A stretch of 64,000 nucleotides of DNA from Fictibacillus arsenicus (GCF_001642935.1 NZ_CP016761.1:248001-312000), one strand, 5' to 3'; shown: positions 17,207 through 26,975, counted from the stretch's first letter. The notes: generated from the letters alone by a model not told the origin. Made by a program: numbers and translations.

Positions 17207-17698
17207 TTAGATATGCTTATAAAAAAGAAGATCATCAACAAAGCGCCCGTTTAAGTAAAATTCCCCGACAAGTCTTCCTTGTACCTGGTAGCCGCATTTT
17301 TTGTAAAAGCGGATGGCTTTCTCATTTGTTGATAAGACGCGTAAAGACAGCTTGGTTTTGCCGTTGTCCCGTGCCAGCTCTTCAACTGCCCGCATAAGCT
17401 CAAATCCAATGTTCTGTCCATGATAATCAGGGTGAACAGCCATCGCTAGATCTGCTACATGCAGGTTAGAAGGGACTGGAAACACATCTTTATAAAAAAT
17501 GTAGCCGCAGACCTTTCCGTTGCATCGGGCGACAATTTGACTGCCGGCAGGAAACTGCTTGCCATAGTCCTCAGGTGATTCCCAGCGGATGTCTGGTGCA
17601 GGTGTTGTTTCTATGTTCCAAACGAGATGATCAATTTCAACAAGCCCGGGATAATCCGCAGGTGTTGATAAGGAAATTTCTAATGCAGCTTTCTCCAT
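17207..17698 (-). CDS. GNAT family N-acetyltransferase
   Basis: 163 residues from the ATG at 17698 (AAGGAGTGTGTAAG before it); a GTG at 17707 is inside the leader. GNAT motif A is DLAMAVHPDYHGQNIGFELMRAVEELARD, with the acetyl-CoA-binding Q/R-x-x-G-x-G/A loop in the form QNIGFE, and motif B is LRVLSTNEKAIRFYKKCGYQVQGRLVGEFYLNGRFVDDLLFYKHI, typical of RimI-like or phosphinothricin-type enzymes. Substrate unknown. Confidence 0.88.
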   Translation of the reverse strand: MEKAALEISLSTPADYPGLVEIDHLVWNIETTPAPDIRWESPEDYGKQFPAGSQIVARCNGKVCGYIFYKDVFPVPSNLHVADLAMAVHPDYHGQNIGFELMRAVEELARDNGKTKLSLRVLSTNEKAIRFYKKCGYQVQGRLVGEFYLNGRFVDDLLFYKHI

Positions 17699-17785
17699 CT
17701 TACACACTCCTTACCTAGAAAATTCCATAAAGAGACATGAAACTCCTTTATTTTCACATGAAGAATTGCGATAGAATTGTTTGAA

Positions 17786-17825
17786 AATTGTAAGGGGTCT
17801 GACCCGGGACAGACCCCTTACAATT
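17786..17825. repeat. Perfect 16-bp inverted repeat with GGGGTCTG core
   Basis: AATTGTAAGGGGTCTG and its exact complement flank the eight-base loop ACCCGGGA. It stands alone in the divergent spacer between the GNAT gene and dgkB and has no T-tract after it, so it is a poor terminator. A 25-bp version of the same core is inside recQ (63016-63040). Confidence 0.85.
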
Positions 17826-18002
17826 CAGACACAATTTCAACACATGCGAACGTACAAACAGCTTTGCTTTTTAGGACATGAATCACTATAATATAAGAGG
17901 AATCCTTAGAAGCAGTCCATGAACGGACTGTTTTTTGTGGTTATACAGCGAAAGATTTAAGTTAAAATTTTTAATAGAAGTCAAACAACGAAGGTGAAAG
18001 AT

Positions 18003-18908
18003 ATGAAACGTGCTAGACTAATATATAATCCAAGTTCAGGAAGAGAAACGGTAAAGAAACAGCTTCCTTATATTTTGGATAGACTTGAAAACGCAGGATA
18101 TGAAACATCATGTCATGCGACTACACCTGAAGATGGCTGCGCTACACGTGCGGCACGCCTTGCTGGAGAACGAGGTTTTGACCTTGTTATAGCAGCAGGT
18201 GGAGATGGAACAATCTACGAAGTAGTAAACGGACTTGCAGGCCTTGAGAATCGGCCGATGCTTGGTATCATTCCTGCGGGGACAACGAACGATTTTGCAC
18301 GTGCAGTAGGTGTACCGCGAACGATCGAAGGCGCTTGTGACGTTCTTTGCGGCGGTACCCACATGCCGGTTGATATCGGTAAAGTAAATGATAAATTCTT
18401 TATTAATATTGCAGGCGGCGGACGAATAACAGAACTTACTTATGAAGTGCCGAGCAAGCTCAAAACGATGATCGGTCAGCTGGCATACTTCCTAAAAGGA
18501 ATAGAGATGCTTCCATCGATTCGTCCGACATATGTTGAGATTGAATTCGATGACAAGGAAAAGTACGAAGGCGAGATCATGCTGTTTTTAGTAGCCAATA
18601 CAAACTCTGTTGGAGGGTTTGAAAAACTCGCTCCATCTTCTGAATTCCATGACGGCCTTTTCGATGTTGTCATCTTAAAGAAAACAAACCTTGCTGAGTT
18701 TGTCCGTATCGCATCCCTTGCGATCCGTGGTGAACACATTCATGATGATCATGTCATCTACAAAAAAGCGAAGCGTGTTAAAGTAACACCTCGCGAAAAG
18801 ATGCAGATCAACCTCGACGGTGAGCTGGGCGGCATTCTACCAGGTGAATTCGAGAACCTGCATCACCACTTCGAGTTGTTGGTGCCAAAAGAAAGAATCA
18901 AACCATAA
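18003..18908 (+). CDS. dgkB: Diacylglycerol kinase DgkB (YerQ)
   Basis: Soluble lipid kinase that phosphorylates diacylglycerol from lipoteichoic acid synthesis back to phosphatidic acid. 301 residues from the ATG at 18003 (GAAGGTGA before it). DAGK catalytic domain: N-terminal RLIYNPSSGRE, the nucleotide loop AAGGDGTIYEVVNGL, GIIPAGTTNDFARAVGVP and the second domain ending INLDGELGGILPGEF. Sequence and neighbourhood match B. subtilis YerQ; rlmCD follows two genes later. Confidence 0.96.
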   Translation: MKRARLIYNPSSGRETVKKQLPYILDRLENAGYETSCHATTPEDGCATRAARLAGERGFDLVIAAGGDGTIYEVVNGLAGLENRPMLGIIPAGTTNDFARAVGVPRTIEGACDVLCGGTHMPVDIGKVNDKFFINIAGGGRITELTYEVPSKLKTMIGQLAYFLKGIEMLPSIRPTYVEIEFDDKEKYEGEIMLFLVANTNSVGGFEKLAPSSEFHDGLFDVVILKKTNLAEFVRIASLAIRGEHIHDDHVIYKKAKRVKVTPREKMQINLDGELGGILPGEFENLHHHFELLVPKERIKP

Positions 18909-18925
18909 TATAAGCAAACGAGACT

Positions 18926-18966
18926 GAACACCTAAGCAAATAGCGATTAGGTGTTCTTTTTCTTTT
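18926..18966 (+). terminator. Terminator of dgkB
   Basis: GAACACCTAA/TTAGGTGTTC stem with an 11-base loop followed by a T-rich run. Confidence 0.88.
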
Positions 18967-18983
18967 AGGGAGAGTCATTAAAT

Positions 18984-19610
18984 ATGAAAAACAACTCAAA
19001 TATCCAAAAATATAAAAGACTTGCACCGTTCTACGATAAGTTTATGGGCAACCGTCTTTTTCGAAAAGCCCGTCAGCAAGCTTTTTCTGAAATTGAAGCT
19101 CGGCAAGGGGGCTCGCTTTTGTTAGTTGGAGTAGGGACAGGCGAGGACTTTCCATTTCTGCCAGCGGGTGCGTCTGTTACAGGAATCGATCTTTCGGAAG
19201 ATATGTTAAAGATTGCTGAGGGTAAAAAGAACAGCCGGGACATCACACTGCTGCAAATGGATGCTGAAGACATGGGGTTCGGAAATGAAAAGTTCGATAT
19301 TATCGTATTAAATTTAATTCTAAGTGTAGTAGAGCATCCTGAAAAAGTACTAGAGAAAAGCTTGAACTGTCTAAGCCCTGGCGGCACGTTATTGGTATTC
19401 GATAAATTTATAGAATCCAATCAGAAACCAAACGTAATAAGAAGGTTGCTGAACAAAATCACCTCAGCGATCGGAACAGATATTACCCGTGATTTTTACA
19501 AAATAAAGAGTGGCTTTCCGATTGAAATTACGAAAGAATACAAGACGATTAATGACCTTTATACTATTATCGTCGCACGTGAAAGCATATCAAACGATAT
19601 ATCAGTATAG
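18984..19610 (+). CDS. Class I SAM-dependent methyltransferase
   Basis: 208 residues. Motif I LLLVGVGTGEDFPFL, an acidic ribose-binding residue in VTGIDLSEDMLKIA, motif II LLQMDAEDMGF and FDIIVLNLILSVVEHPEKVL place it in the Methyltransf_11-type group (UbiE/PmtA-like). The N-terminal YKRLAPFYDKFMGNRLFRKAR resembles phospholipid or quinone methyltransferases, but the substrate is not determinable. It is inserted between dgkB and rlmCD relative to B. subtilis. Confidence 0.88.
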   Translation: MKNNSNIQKYKRLAPFYDKFMGNRLFRKARQQAFSEIEARQGGSLLLVGVGTGEDFPFLPAGASVTGIDLSEDMLKIAEGKKNSRDITLLQMDAEDMGFGNEKFDIIVLNLILSVVEHPEKVLEKSLNCLSPGGTLLVFDKFIESNQKPNVIRRLLNKITSAIGTDITRDFYKIKSGFPIEITKEYKTINDLYTIIVARESISNDISV

Positions 19611-19715
19611 TCCATTTACAGTAATGTGATTTATCCCCTTTGCATGATTGTCTCTTCCTTTATTATGTTAGAAAATTAAAACAATTCATAAAAAAGGAAG
19701 TGGAGGGGTTTGGTT

Positions 19716-21041
19716 ATGAAAAAGTTTCTTGCGTTGTGCTTAACAGTTATGATGGCTGCATGTTTTTTCCTGCCACAGCAAAATGCGAAGGCGGCTGCTG
19801 GTATAGAAGTAGACACTGAATTGACGAAAGTCCTTAGTGATCTTACATCTAATACACTGGTAGAAGCGGTGGTTACGTATGAATCATTGCCGAGTTCATC
19901 AGATGTAACAGCACTGCAGAATCTTGGTTTAGAAACAAAAACGTTTAGCAAGCTGCCGATGGTTGCTGTTAAAGGAACGAAGCTTGAAATCACATCACTG
20001 CTTTCAAGCAGTTTAGATGCAGTATCGGTATACCATAACAAAGACCTGAACTTTTTAATGAAAGACAGCCGCAAATTAATAGGGGCTGAGCGAGTATGGA
20101 ATGAGTTAGGATATACAGGCAAGGGTACAACTGTTGCCGTTATTGACAGCGGAATCGATGCTACACATCCTGATCTGCCGTTTGGCGAAGAAAAAGTTAT
20201 TCAAAACGTAAAATTCTTAGCGGGAGATTTGTTCTCGAACGAACCGCTTTACCTTGAAAATGTTCAAAACACTGATACTTCTTCTGGTCATGGAACTCAC
20301 GTTGCCGGAACAATCGCAGGACTTGGAACAGCAAGTGAAGGGTTATATACTGGCGTTGCACCAGATGCGAAGCTAGTAGGTCTTAGCACAGGTGAAGGAA
20401 TCAACATCTTTTGGGCGTTAGAAGCGTTTAATTATGCGATTGAAAATCAAGAAGAGTACGGCATTGATGTCATTTCAAACAGCTGGGGTACAACAGGTGA
20501 TTACTCAGCAAATGACCCGATCAATGTGGCAAGTAAAGAAGCACATGATGCTGGTATGGTTGTTACATTTGCAGCGGGTAATGAAGGACCGGACGACAAC
20601 ACGTTAAATCCATATTCTGCAGCTCCTTGGGTCATTTCAGTTGCTGCCGGAACAAAGGACAAGCAGCTTGCAGACTTCTCATCTCGAGGAGTTGAAGGAG
20701 ATAACTTGCTTCACCCGGACATTACAGCACCAGGCGTGGATATCGTATCTGCAAAATCAAAAACTGGCGTTGTCATGAACGTACTTGGCTCAGTGACAGA
20801 TGCAGAGTATATTGCGCCAGAGCACCTTGCAAACTACACAACAGCAAGCGGAACGAGCATGGCTACACCGCACATTTCGGGTGTTGCAGCATTAATGCTT
20901 GAAGCAAACCCGAACTTGCAGCCGGATCAAGTTCTTCAATTGCTGGAATCAACAGCTGATCCGATGGCAGGCTACAAGCTTCATGAAGTGGGAGCAGGAT
21001 ACGTGAATGCGTATGAAGCTGTAAAAGCAGCGGGTAATTAA
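19716..21041 (+). CDS. Secreted subtilisin-like serine protease (S8)
   Basis: 441 residues from the ATG at 19716, seven bases after GTGGAGGGG. Signal peptide with basic start and hydrophobic core (MKKFLALCLTVMMAACFFLP, likely cut after QNAKA), an inhibitor-I9-type propeptide to about residue 115, then the catalytic domain: Asp in VAVIDSGIDATHPD (about 143), His in SSGHGTHVAGT (about 190), oxyanion Asn in AAGNEGPD and Ser in SGTSMATPHISG (about 382). Presumably an extracellular protease. Single-gene unit with a strong terminator. Confidence 0.95.
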   Translation: MKKFLALCLTVMMAACFFLPQQNAKAAAGIEVDTELTKVLSDLTSNTLVEAVVTYESLPSSSDVTALQNLGLETKTFSKLPMVAVKGTKLEITSLLSSSLDAVSVYHNKDLNFLMKDSRKLIGAERVWNELGYTGKGTTVAVIDSGIDATHPDLPFGEEKVIQNVKFLAGDLFSNEPLYLENVQNTDTSSGHGTHVAGTIAGLGTASEGLYTGVAPDAKLVGLSTGEGINIFWALEAFNYAIENQEEYGIDVISNSWGTTGDYSANDPINVASKEAHDAGMVVTFAAGNEGPDDNTLNPYSAAPWVISVAAGTKDKQLADFSSRGVEGDNLLHPDITAPGVDIVSAKSKTGVVMNVLGSVTDAEYIAPEHLANYTTASGTSMATPHISGVAALMLEANPNLQPDQVLQLLESTADPMAGYKLHEVGAGYVNAYEAVKAAGN

Positions 21042-21049
21042 TGAACAGT

Positions 21050-21083
21050 GAACAGACCTGAACATTTAGGTCTGTTCTTTTTA
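21050..21083 (+). terminator. Terminator of the subtilase gene
   Basis: GAACAGACCT/AGGTCTGTTC stem, eight-base loop, TTTTT. Confidence 0.92.
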
Positions 21084-21152
21084 TCTTTTGCCATTTGGTG
21101 TCCATAAGCAGTTGTGCTACAATCAGAAAAGCATAATGGACAAAAAGGGACG

Positions 21153-22535
21153 ATGAAAATGACAAAGGCTGATTTGCCTGTTCATAAAAATGAGAGTTAT
21201 GAAGTTGATATAGTGGATTTAACCCATGAAGGCGCTGGAGTTGCGCGCGTTAATGGGTTTACTTTGTTTGTACCGAACACTTTGCCAGGAGAGCGTGCAA
21301 AGATAAAGGTTGTTGGCGTTAAAAGAGGATTCGGTTTCGGAAGATTAGAAGAACTTATAGAAGCGAGTCCTGAACGGGTTGAACCGCCATGCCCGATTTA
21401 CAAATGGTGCGGAGGCTGTCAGCTGCAGCATTTATCATACGAAGGACAGTTAGAATATAAACGCAAGCAGGTAGAAGATGTTCTAACACGGATCGGAAAG
21501 CTTGAGGGAGTGCCCGTATTGCCAACACTCGGTATGGGAGACGAGCCTTGGCGCTACCGAAATAAAGCACAAGTACCAGTTGGAGAGCGAGGCGGCCGAA
21601 TCATTACAGGTTTCTACCAAAAACGCAGCCACGAAATCGTAGAAATGGACAGCTGCATCATTACAGGCGATACGAACGATGACGCCGTTCAAGCTGTAAA
21701 AGAGATCGTAAACAAGTACAACATTACAGCCTATGATGAACAAAAACACAAAGGTATTCTCCGTCATATCATCGCACGTTACGGGAAGACCACTGGCGAT
21801 TTGATGATTGTCTTAGTGACAAACGGTAAGGATCTGCCGCAGCGTAAAAAAATCATCGAAGATATAACAGCAGCACTACCAGAGATTAAATCAATCGTGC
21901 AAAACATAAACTCTAAGCGTACGAACGTAATTTTTGGTGACGAAACACGAGTATTATGGGGTGCTGAATACATCCATGATTACATCGGTGACATTAAATT
22001 CGCCATTTCCGCGAGATCTTTCTATCAGATCAACCCAGATCAAACGAAAGTACTTTACGACCAAGCTTTAAAATATGCTGAACTAAACGGGGACGAAACC
22101 GTTATTGATGCGTATTGCGGAATCGGCACAATCTCACTTTTCCTCGCGCAAAAAGCGAAAAAAGTGTACGGAGTAGAAATTGTCCCAGAAGCAATTGAAG
22201 ATGCTAGACGAAACGCAGAGTTAAATAACATCACAAATGCAGAGTTCGCTGTAGGAAAGTCAGAAGATGTGATTCCTGAGTGGAAGAAACAAGGGATTAC
22301 ACCAGACGTAATTGTAGTCGATCCGCCGCGTAAAGGGTGCGACGAGGAACTATTAAAAACAATTATTGAGATGAAGCCTAAACGCGTTGTCTATGTAAGC
22401 TGTAATCCGGCAACATTGGCACGTGACCTCCGTGTTTTAGAAGATGGTGGATTTAATACGGTACAAGTCCAGCCGGTGGATATGTTTCCTCAGACAACAC
22501 ATGTTGAAGCAGTTGCGCTGCTTGGGCTTGAATAA
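21153..22535 (+). CDS. rlmCD: 23S rRNA (uracil-C5)-methyltransferase RlmCD
   Basis: 460 residues from the ATG at 21153; only a weak AAGGGAC precedes it, and an ATG six bases later is also possible. Architecture: TRAM RNA-binding domain (residues about 10-65: [16 protein letters not shown]), an iron-sulfur motif [14 protein letters not shown], a second RNA-binding part, and the SAM domain with [27 protein letters not shown] and the catalytic [16 protein letters not shown]. subtilis YefA methylates U747 and U1939. Conserved position after dgkB in that species. Confidence 0.96.
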   Translation: MKMTKADLPVHKNESYEVDIVDLTHEGAGVARVNGFTLFVPNTLPGERAKIKVVGVKRGFGFGRLEELIEASPERVEPPCPIYKWCGGCQLQHLSYEGQLEYKRKQVEDVLTRIGKLEGVPVLPTLGMGDEPWRYRNKAQVPVGERGGRIITGFYQKRSHEIVEMDSCIITGDTNDDAVQAVKEIVNKYNITAYDEQKHKGILRHIIARYGKTTGDLMIVLVTNGKDLPQRKKIIEDITAALPEIKSIVQNINSKRTNVIFGDETRVLWGAEYIHDYIGDIKFAISARSFYQINPDQTKVLYDQALKYAELNGDETVIDAYCGIGTISLFLAQKAKKVYGVEIVPEAIEDARRNAELNNITNAEFAVGKSEDVIPEWKKQGITPDVIVVDPPRKGCDEELLKTIIEMKPKRVVYVSCNPATLARDLRVLEDGGFNTVQVQPVDMFPQTTHVEAVALLGLE

Positions 22536-22585
22536 TCCGTTTTTGTTTCATTATTGTAAATTCGAATGCAGAGGATTGTTGTTAT

Positions 22586-22783
22586 ATGGATGCAAATAAA
22601 AAATGGCTCTCTATTCCTAAAGAAATAAGAAGCCAACTTATAAAAAATGTTTTTTGTACGAATTGTAGAGATGTCGTAGCTATTGAGAGTTTTACGATTG
22701 AGGACGATAAACTTGGAATTGTCTTAAATGGGAAGTGTCAGCAGTGCGGACATGAAGTGGCAAGATTTATTGAATCTGAATAG
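22586..22783 (+). CDS. Small zinc-ribbon protein
   Basis: 65 residues with two CxxC pairs 29 residues apart (FCTNCRD and CQQCGHE), an obvious zinc ribbon. The N-terminal part KKWLSIPKEIRSQLIKNV may be a helix. No family recognised; these small ribbons often bind nucleic acid or act as accessory subunits. Preceded by AGAGGATTGTTGTT, an acceptable ribosome site. Alone between rlmCD and a repeat element. Confidence 0.75.
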   Translation: MDANKKWLSIPKEIRSQLIKNVFCTNCRDVVAIESFTIEDDKLGIVLNGKCQQCGHEVARFIESE

Positions 22784-22807
22784 TGTTAGATATTTCTTTT
22801 GAGTTGG

Positions 22808-22922
22808 GAAAGATGTTCCTGTCCCTTTGAACCAAGTTACAGGTTTTACAAAGGGGAAATAAATGGTGTTTGTCTCACAGTACTTTTGTTCATTATCGTA
22901 CTGGGGACAGGCACCTTTTTTA
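22808..22922. repeat. MITE-like element with GTCCC terminal inverted repeats
   Basis: The ends AAAGATGTTCCTGTCCCT and GGGGACAGGCACCTTTTTT are imperfect inverted repeats (about 16 bp). Inside, AGTAC/GTACT also pairs. About 115 bp, non-coding. It occupies much of the 309-bp gap between the zinc-ribbon gene and the Dus gene. The remaining 170 bp is AT-rich and probably holds the dus promoter; no other structure seen. Confidence 0.6.
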
Positions 22923-23113
22923 TTGAGATAAGAAGCAGTATAGTTGAATATTTAATCATCTAAGGGAACACTAATTTGATTACTATTAGTTTTCCATAAA
23001 TTATAAAATGTACAGTGATTGATAATAAGTTACTAAACATGATATAAGTGTAAAAGAATATTTTTTAAAGGGATTTTAAGGTTGTATCCATAGTGAGAGG
23101 ATTTGAACTTGAA

Positions 23114-24067
23114 ATGATAGATAATTTTTGGCGTGATTTACCGCGTCCATTTTTTGTACTTGCACCAATGGAAGATGTGACAGATGTAGTTTTTCGTCAT
23201 GTCGTAAGTGAAGCCGGTCGGCCGGATGTATTTTTCACAGAGTTTACAAACTCGGATAGCTATTGTCATCCGGAGGGCATGAAAAGTGTTCGCGGCCGTT
23301 TGACGTTTACGGAAGATGAACAGCCGATAGTGGCACATATTTGGGGCGATAATCCCGAATATTTCCGCCAAATGAGCATTGGCATGAAAGAGATGGGATT
23401 TAAAGGCATTGATATAAATATGGGCTGCCCTGTACCTAATGTCGCTTCCAGAGGGAAAGGGAGCGGCCTTATTCTGCGTCCGGATGTTGCGGCAGAACTT
23501 ATTCAAGCAGCAAAAGCGGGCGGACTTCCTGTCAGTGTAAAAACACGACTTGGCTTTAAAGAGGTAAATGAGTGGGAGGAGTGGCTAACGCATATTTTAA
23601 AACAGGATATTGCGAACCTTTCTATTCATTTACGTACAAGAGAGGAAATGAGCTTAGTAGATGCACATTGGGAGCTTATTCCGGAAATAAAAAAATTACG
23701 TGATCGAATCGCACCAGATACGCTGCTAACAATCAATGGAGACATCCCTGACCGTCAAGTCGGGCTGCAGCTTGCTGAGAAATACGGTATTGATGGTGTA
23801 ATGATCGGACGGGGGATTTTTAAAAATCCTTTTGCTTTTGAAAAAGAGCCAAGAGAGCACAGCAGCCAAGAATATCTTGATCTTTTAAGACTGCAGCTCG
23901 ACCTACAGGATAAATATGCAGAAGAAGTACCGCGTTCAATAACAGGGCTTCATCGTTTTTTCAAGATCTATGTCAAAGGATTCCCTGGAGCTGCTGAATT
24001 ACGAAATCAATTGATGAACACGAAATCAACAGATGAAGTGCGTGCATTGCTTGATAACTTAGACTGA
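23114..24067 (+). CDS. tRNA-dihydrouridine synthase family protein
   Basis: FMN enzyme reducing uridine in the tRNA D-loop or relatives. About 317 residues from the ATG at 23114 (a GTG at 23093 is also possible; ribosome sites for both are weak). Dus features: [15 protein letters not shown] at the N-terminus, the active-site cysteine loop in [41 protein letters not shown] and [18 protein letters not shown]. Substrate position not deducible; it resembles a third, less studied Dus type in Bacillaceae rather than DusB, which usually lies by the folate genes. Confidence 0.9.
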   Translation: MIDNFWRDLPRPFFVLAPMEDVTDVVFRHVVSEAGRPDVFFTEFTNSDSYCHPEGMKSVRGRLTFTEDEQPIVAHIWGDNPEYFRQMSIGMKEMGFKGIDINMGCPVPNVASRGKGSGLILRPDVAAELIQAAKAGGLPVSVKTRLGFKEVNEWEEWLTHILKQDIANLSIHLRTREEMSLVDAHWELIPEIKKLRDRIAPDTLLTINGDIPDRQVGLQLAEKYGIDGVMIGRGIFKNPFAFEKEPREHSSQEYLDLLRLQLDLQDKYAEEVPRSITGLHRFFKIYVKGFPGAAELRNQLMNTKSTDEVRALLDNLD

Positions 24068-24098
24068 TGACTTATAAAAGCATATAGAAAATACAGTG

Positions 24099-24139
24099 AA
24101 AAACAGTATGGAAACTCATGGGTTACATACTGTTTTTGA
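24099..24139 (+). terminator. Terminator of the dus gene
   Basis: AAAAACAGTATG/CATACTGTTTTT perfect 12-pair stem with a 15-base loop. Confidence 0.88.
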
Positions 24140-24276
24140 TTATTTATTTTTCACATCTTTACTAGAGTTCGAGTCCTTTAAAAATGACTAAAAAGTTATA
24201 GGTTAGAGGAAGACGGAAGCCCTTGCAGAATAAAATATGCAATCAGAATATTGTAACGACAAGGAGGAGTTACGTT

Positions 24277-24948
24277 ATGAAATTGCTGCTTACATCTGCA
24301 GGCGTTAATAACAAAAGCATACACGACGCGCTAGTTGATATGCTGGACAAACCGATCGCCGATTCCACCGCACTGTGCATCCCCACTGCGATGTACGGAC
24401 ATCCTTGGGTCGGACCAGGCGTGAAAACTTGGGAATTCATCAGCGGGAAAGAAGAGAATCCCATGGTTAATTTAGGATGGAAGTCTGTCGGCGTGCTGGA
24501 GCTCACTGCACTGCCAAGCATTGACAAAGATCGCTGGGTACCTTTGGTCCGGGAGACGGACGTCCTGCTGGTGGCGGGAGGCGACGCCCTCTACCTGTGC
24601 CACTGGATGCGGCAATCCGGGCTGGCAGACCTCTTGCCGTCGTTGCGTTCAGTCTATGTGGGAATGAGTGCTGGGAGCATGGTGATGGCACCTAACATCG
24701 GGGAATTCTTTGTTGGCTGGACTCCGCCCAACGGTGGTGATAAAACACTAAGCCTGGTCGATTTTGCAATGTTCCCCCATGTGGATCACGAGATGCTACC
24801 GTATAACACGATGGCTGCTGCAGAGAAATGGGCAGCTGGGATGCAGGGGCCGGCGTATGCAATTGATGATCAAACCGCCATCAAAGTGATTGATGGAGCG
24901 GTCGAAGTTGTATCCGAAGGGCATTGGAAACTGTTTGCGCAAAGTTAG
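24277..24948 (+). CDS. Peptidase S51 family protein (dipeptidase E/cyanophycinase-like)
   Basis: 223 residues from the ATG at 24277 (AAGGAGGAG before it). Class-I-glutaminase-like fold; nucleophile Ser in GMSAGSMVMAP, with DVLLVAGGDALYLCHWMRQSG as the preceding strand-loop and FAMFPHVDHEM near the likely His. S51 dipeptidase E cuts Asp-X dipeptides; the true substrate is unknown. The first two thirds (about 24290-24700) are visibly richer in G+C than the neighbours, with codons such as CTG, GGC and CGG, suggesting transfer. Confidence 0.88.
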   Translation: MKLLLTSAGVNNKSIHDALVDMLDKPIADSTALCIPTAMYGHPWVGPGVKTWEFISGKEENPMVNLGWKSVGVLELTALPSIDKDRWVPLVRETDVLLVAGGDALYLCHWMRQSGLADLLPSLRSVYVGMSAGSMVMAPNIGEFFVGWTPPNGGDKTLSLVDFAMFPHVDHEMLPYNTMAAAEKWAAGMQGPAYAIDDQTAIKVIDGAVEVVSEGHWKLFAQS

Positions 24949-25018
24949 TTCTAAAGTAATATAGCTCATAATTCACACTTACTAAAACTAAAGTCAGAAT
25001 GAAGGTTCGAGATAAGTA

Positions 25019-25061
25019 GAAGGAGAAAGCAGGATAAAAACCTGCTAACTCCTTCTTTTTT
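25019..25061 (+). terminator. Terminator after the S51 peptidase gene
   Basis: GAAGGAGAAAGCAGG pairs with CCTGCTAACTCCTTC (one AA/AA bulge) and is followed by T6. Confidence 0.9.
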
Positions 25062-25271
25062 ATGGGTTAAGGGCTATTAAAAGGTTTTCTTTTATAAATT
25101 ACTGAGCAGTGATTTTCCCTTATACTTTTTGGTAGATTCTACCTACACAATCCTAATTTAATTAGCTATAATTTATATTTTTGTAAAATTAAGATAATTC
25201 TTATTGTTCATTCGAAACTTTTTCTTCTCCTCTATAATGAAGACTATCCAATTAATAGGAGGTATTACATA
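25062..25271 (+). promoter_or_regulatory. AT-rich upstream region of the M4 protease gene
   Basis: Non-coding. A TATAAT-like box lies about 35 bp before the GTG start and AGGAGGT 9 bases before it. A short GGTAGATTCTACC palindrome (about 25130) is a possible operator. No convincing -35 box seen. Together with the terminator this accounts for the 323-bp gap. Confidence 0.45.
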
Positions 25272-26939
25272 GTGAAGAAAAAGCTTTTAGCACCTGTACT
25301 TTTGTCGTCAGCGCTGTTGGTAGGTTCTATTCCGGTAAACGTCCTTGCACAACCTATTAACTCCAGTGAAGTTAGTAGTGTACAAGCTTCTAAAGAGTGG
25401 AATGAAAAAGCGAGTGTTCCTTTTTTTGTGAAGGAGCGTTCAGCAGAGAAGTTCTCTTCTAGCAGTTCTTCCAATGCCTTAAATTATTTGAAGAAAAATC
25501 AAGATAAGATCGGGATCAACAATCCTGACAAAAATCTAAAAGTGAAAAGTGTACAAAAGGATGAACTGGGTATGACGCATGTCCGCTTTACTCAGGCAAT
25601 CAATGGAATTCCTGTAGAAGGATCTGAAGTTATTGCACATTTTAATAAAAATAATGAAGTAGTATCTGTGAACGGCAGAACAAATCAGACTCTTGCCGTT
25701 GAGGCAGTGGATACAACTGCTTCTATCAGCAGTGAAGCAGCACTTCAAGCAGCATTATCGTCTGTTAACGCTCTAAATGAACTGACATATGACCCAACTT
25801 CTGAGCTTGTTGTCTACCCATTTGAAAAGAAAAATCATACCGCGTATAAAGTGAATGTTAACTTCATGGGTGAGGAGCCTGGAAACTGGTTTGTGTTTGT
25901 GGATGCAAAGTCAGGAAAAGTGATCGATAAGTTTAATGGCTTGATGCATGCGGATGAAAATAAAACGCAAACTGGCTCTGGAAAAGGTGTGCATGGTGAG
26001 CACAGGAAACTGCATATAACCCGCGTGAAGGAAGAAAATTCTGGAACGAGGTTTGCTTTAGCGGATTACTCACATGAAAATCTTGAAGGGATTTTCACGT
26101 ATGATGCTACAGCTGATTGGGACTCCAGCAATGACGCACTATATACAGGGAATTCTGCGTCCTTCATAAGTGACTATGACCGAGCTGCCGTTGATGCTCA
26201 TTATAATTCTGAGAAGGTTTATGAGTATTATCTAAACGAACATGGCCGTAATTCTCTAGATGGAGAAGGGATGGCTATTAATTCTTATGTACACATGGGT
26301 GTCGATTACAATAATGCATTCTGGAATGGACGTTATATGGCATATGGGGATGGCGACGGTGAGTTTTTCATCCCATTATCAGCCGGTCTTGACGTTGCAG
26401 CCCATGAAATGACTCATGGTGTGATCTCTCATACTGCTAACCTGGCATACCGGAATCAATCTGGAGCACTGAACGAATCATTCGCTGACGTTTTTGGTGC
26501 ACTCGTTGACGACAGTGATTGGGAAATGGGCGAGGACATTATGGCGCCAGCTGCAAAAGCTGATGGTGTAACAAGACTGCGCAGTTTAAGTGATCCAAAC
26601 AGCGTTGTCGTAAGTAACCCGCAAAGAGCAGCTTACGGCAGCGGAGTCTATCCAGCTCATATGGATGAATTTTATAACATGCCGCTTAATGTAGATAATG
26701 GCGGTGTGCATGTTAACTCTTCCATTACAAACCATGCAGCATACTTGATTGGCCAAGAGCTTGGAAGAGAAAAATTAGGGAAGATCTATTATCGTGCTTT
26801 ATCTGTTTATTTAACTTCAAATTCCAATTTTAGCGACGCTCGCCAGGCTCTCGTTCAGTCAGCAAGCGACCTTTATGGGGAAGGAAGTGCGGAAGAGACT
26901 GCTGTTAACGCAGGATTTGATGCGGTGGGAATTTACTAG
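25272..26939 (+). CDS. Secreted thermolysin-family neutral protease (M4, bacillolysin)
   Basis: 555-residue preproenzyme. Signal peptide KKKLLAPVLLSSALLVGSIPVNVLA (cut near residue 27), FTP and PepSY propeptide to about 245, then the mature zinc protease. Zinc site HEMTH at about 377-381 with the third ligand Glu in GALNESFADVFGALVD; catalytic His in NGGVHVNSSITNHAAYLIG. GTG start after AGGAGGT. Extracellular bulk protein degradation is the known family role. Its own terminator follows. Confidence 0.96.
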   Translation: MKKKLLAPVLLSSALLVGSIPVNVLAQPINSSEVSSVQASKEWNEKASVPFFVKERSAEKFSSSSSSNALNYLKKNQDKIGINNPDKNLKVKSVQKDELGMTHVRFTQAINGIPVEGSEVIAHFNKNNEVVSVNGRTNQTLAVEAVDTTASISSEAALQAALSSVNALNELTYDPTSELVVYPFEKKNHTAYKVNVNFMGEEPGNWFVFVDAKSGKVIDKFNGLMHADENKTQTGSGKGVHGEHRKLHITRVKEENSGTRFALADYSHENLEGIFTYDATADWDSSNDALYTGNSASFISDYDRAAVDAHYNSEKVYEYYLNEHGRNSLDGEGMAINSYVHMGVDYNNAFWNGRYMAYGDGDGEFFIPLSAGLDVAAHEMTHGVISHTANLAYRNQSGALNESFADVFGALVDDSDWEMGEDIMAPAAKADGVTRLRSLSDPNSVVVSNPQRAAYGSGVYPAHMDEFYNMPLNVDNGGVHVNSSITNHAAYLIGQELGREKLGKIYYRALSVYLTSNSNFSDARQALVQSASDLYGEGSAEETAVNAGFDAVGIY

Positions 26940-26975
26940 AAACATTTAAAACTAATAATTCTATTCTTACTGAAG

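Noticed and set aside
17786-17825. Rho-independent terminator
   Set aside because: The stem is excellent but no T-run follows on either strand and both neighbouring genes point away from it.
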